This document shows positions 9,057 through 9,859 of a stretch of 9,859 nucleotides of DNA, piece after piece; within the stretch, counting starts at the first letter, position 1; each line of letters opens with the position of its first letter. The notes below the pieces were generated by a model, which saw only the letters and a list, made by a program, of their open reading frames with translations, was not told the origin of the DNA and ran no database searches. Source of the DNA: Acidobacteriaceae bacterium (lineage in GTDB: Bacteria > Acidobacteriota > Terriglobia > Terriglobales > SbA1); contig JAFAGX010000320.1 in assembly GCA_019237515.1 (NCBI GenBank), positions 1-9,859 of the forward strand, written 5' to 3'. The translations under genes and the position numbers were made by a program.

Positions 9057-9136
9057 ATCACCTCCGATCCAATTCAGGATCGAATGGGCTGGTAGCCAAG
9101 GAATGTCACCGCTTCTTGGTCGCTGGCCCATTTTAA
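9057..9136 (+). ncRNA. Candidate small RNA of about 80 nt, unknown class
   Basis: Starting about 7 nt after the plus-strand -10 box, the predicted RNA begins with ATCACCTCC, identical to the anti-Shine-Dalgarno end of 16S rRNA. Next come a perfect 6-bp hairpin (CGATCC, 6-nt loop, GGATCG; 9065-9082) and, with no gap, an 18-bp stem (9083-9100 with 9115-9132, 14-nt loop) and a T-rich tail (TTTTAATT). The long stem has 13 Watson-Crick pairs, four G-U pairs and one mismatch in plus-strand RNA. In minus-strand RNA the four wobbles become A-C mismatches, so the structure favours plus-strand transcription. It does not resemble SRP RNA, 6S, tmRNA or RNase P RNA as far as can be judged by eye. Confidence 0.35.
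9083..9136 (+). terminator. Terminator-like hairpin with T-rich tail (plus strand)
   Basis: The 18-bp stem at 9083-9100 and 9115-9132 ends in GGCCCA and runs directly into TTTTAATT (9131-9138). This is the layout of a Rho-independent terminator, though its T tract is short and interrupted. It would close the candidate small RNA. Confidence 0.35.
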
Positions 9137-9197
9137 TTGCGCCCCGTGGTTGTCGGCCGCTCGTTGTTGGGCAATGGCTAGCGCACCATCATTCCGC

Positions 9198-9431
9198 TCA
9201 AGAATGCTTCGCAACGGGATGGGCGTAATGCTCCATTTCCGCAGTCCACTTCAGAAAACGCCAGAGGCTATGACGCTCCCGCCAGACAAACTCAATAAAC
9301 TCGAGGACTCCGATCTGGTGCATCTTGACGCCGGTATAGGTCTCCATACGCCAGAGAAGGTAAGGGCTGCGCCAGGGCGCGAGGTGGTGCCCGCGAGTTG
9401 CGTTCCAGAGAAAGCGGAGCATATAGCGCAT
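9198..9431 (-). CDS. Small Trp/Arg-rich hypothetical protein (77 aa)
   Basis: Function unknown. The 77-residue product is rich in Trp (7), Arg and aromatic residues, in a patterned way: MRYMLRFLWNATRG (1-14), PWRSPYLLWRMETY (19-32), FVWRERHSLWRFLKWTAEME (48-67). It looks like a basic, mostly helical amphipathic protein with no clear signal peptide or full membrane span. From memory it resembles small uncharacterised acidobacterial proteins, but this was not checked by search. Codon use looks like its neighbours. No ribosome site precedes the ATG. A TATTAT box (9443-9438) lies 6 nt upstream, which would suit a leaderless transcript. It lies between the regulator gene and the atp operon, in the same direction as both. 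A stabiliser or assembly role for ATP synthase would be pure speculation. Confidence 0.6.
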   Translation of the reverse strand: MRYMLRFLWNATRGHHLAPWRSPYLLWRMETYTGVKMHQIGVLEFIEFVWRERHSLWRFLKWTAEMEHYAHPVAKHS

Positions 9432-9437
9432 GCAAGG

Positions 9438-9443
9438 ATAATA
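9438..9443 (-). promoter_or_regulatory. Possible -10 box for leaderless transcription of the 77-aa gene
   Basis: TATTAT on the minus strand sits 6 nt before the ATG, so the predicted +1 would be the A of the start codon. No -35 is recognised, because the upstream bases belong to the heptamer array. This would explain the missing Shine-Dalgarno. Confidence 0.25.
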
Positions 9444-9448
9444 CGAGC

Positions 9449-9504
9449 AGCTAGGGGCCAGTAGCTAGCATCTGGATGTGCCTAGCTACTAGCTACTCAC
9501 TACT
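9449..9504. repeat. Eight-unit heptamer array overlapping the regulator stop codon
   Basis: Eight consecutive 7-nt steps run from 9449 to 9504 in one register. On the plus strand units at 9484 and 9491 are identical (AGCTACT), those at 9449 and 9463 are AGCTAGG and AGCTAGC, and the rest are diverged. An exact 9-bp inverted repeat, AGTAGCTAG (9460-9468) with CTAGCTACT (9482-9490), makes a hairpin. The final codons and TAG of the regulator gene lie inside the array. Confidence 0.6.
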
Positions 9505-9859
9505 CAACTCGTACTTCTTCATCAAATGTCGGAAGGAGCGGTAAGAGATCTTCAGCAGATCGGCAGCGCGGGTCTGGACTCCATGCGATTGCACAAGCGC
9601 TGATTTCAGCAGTGAAATCTCGACGTCAGCAACGTATTTTTCCATGTCGAGGCCGTCGGGAAGCACGGCGCCAGTTGTAATCATGGAAGTTCCGTTCCCG
9701 CCGACGGCTGCTGCCATTGCCCTGGCTTTTCCCCGCTCCACCGGGATTTCTACCCGCAACTCCTCTCCCGTTTCCAAGGCCACCGCTCGCTCAATTGTGT
9801 TCTCCAGTTGCCGGACATTCCCGGGCCAGTCATAGCCGCACAGCGCCTGCATAGATGCT
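9493..9859 (-). CDS. Sigma54-dependent response regulator, C-terminal part (NtrC/PilR-like)
   Basis: Only the last 121 codons or so are in the window; the frame is open at the right edge. Counting from the Met at 9852, the motif [20 protein letters not shown] (7-26) is the end of the AAA+ sigma54-activation domain, its sensor-II region. A variable Gly/Ala-rich linker follows (about 42-67). A Fis-type helix-turn-helix lies at about 80-115: [20 protein letters not shown], then [17 protein letters not shown]. Such proteins bind upstream sites and remodel sigma54 RNA polymerase. The [14 protein letters not shown] ending resembles PilR and related regulators. Whether a receiver domain is present cannot be seen. 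The last residues (Ser-Ser-Glu) and the stop fall in a heptamer repeat. Its targets are unknown, and no -24/-12 promoter was recognised in the window. Confidence 0.93.
   Translation of the reverse strand, partial: ASMQALCGYDWPGNVRQLENTIERAVALETGEELRVEIPVERGKARAMAAAVGGNGTSMITTGAVLPDGLDMEKYVADVEISLLKSALVQSHGVQTRAADLLKISYRSFRHLMKKYELSSE

Larger units (their letters stand above)
8868..9197. other. Non-coding leader region upstream of the atp operon
   Basis: These 330 nt separate the atp operon from the 77-residue gene upstream. No protein longer than about 20 residues is supported on the minus strand. What is visible: a possible atp promoter (8918-8947, minus), a plus-strand promoter-like element (9023-9050), two adjacent hairpins (9065-9082 and 9083-9132) with a T-rich tail, and a strong minus-strand Shine-Dalgarno before a 19-codon ORF. 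The A/T-rich tract at 9001-9020 could serve as an upstream promoter element for the plus-strand promoter. Confidence 0.6.

Noticed and set aside
9056..9064. ATCACCTCC as the end of a 16S rRNA fragment
   Set aside because: The bases to its left and right do not continue the conserved 16S 3' region, so the match is limited to the anti-Shine-Dalgarno stretch.
9150..9464. Plus-strand 104-codon frame after the candidate promoter at 9023-9050
   Set aside because: It is antisense to the better-patterned 77-aa protein, lacks a ribosome site and has no recognisable domain.
9449..9504. Possible CRISPR-like repeats
   Set aside because: The units are 7 nt with no spacers between them; this is a degenerate tandem repeat, not a CRISPR array.

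Overview
The window is part of a bacterial chromosome, most probably from the phylum Acidobacteriota. That is inferred from the feel of the proteins, the moderately GC-rich composition and the style of the spacers; no database could be searched. Its centre is a minus-strand operon for the F1 sector and peripheral stalk of F-type ATP synthase. In transcription order it reads: b (8867-8394), a second b with a signal peptide (8397-7672), delta (7668-7129), alpha (7036-5498), gamma (5328-4282), beta (4193-2748) and epsilon (2649-2242). Subunits a (atpB) and c (atpE) are absent, so the membrane rotor and proton channel must be encoded elsewhere.

Left of the operon, on the minus strand, lies a complete NADP-type beta-hydroxyacid dehydrogenase (2042-1143). 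It converges with a plus-strand gene cut by the left edge (2-883). That gene is a SpoIIE/RsbU-type PP2C phosphatase whose visible N-terminus looks like the last strand of a glyoxalase (VOC) domain. Upstream of the operon, in order, are a 330-base non-coding leader region (8868-9197), a small 77-residue Trp/Arg-rich protein (9431-9198) and the C-terminal part of a sigma54-dependent NtrC/PilR-like response regulator cut by the right edge.

The unusual content is between the genes. Four spacers (after the regulator, delta, gamma and beta genes) carry degenerate tandem heptamers of 3-8 units, mostly as two opposed arrays that form inverted repeats. Several abut the preceding stop codon or supply it. 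The alpha-gamma spacer instead holds a nested stem-loop of about 60 nt with a perfect 8-bp inner hairpin. The leader region holds a plus-strand promoter-like sequence followed by two adjacent hairpins and a T-rich tail, which is a candidate small RNA of about 80 nt. On the opposite strand the same DNA shows a near-perfect Shine-Dalgarno before a 19-codon ORF.

Working model: the F1 and stalk genes are transcribed together from a promoter near 8918-8947. Structured spacers at the wide gaps may tune message stability or gene-by-gene output of subunits needed in unequal amounts. The wide, structured and often Shine-Dalgarno-poor gaps contrast with the tight b-b-delta junctions, which are coupled by overlap or a 3-nt gap.
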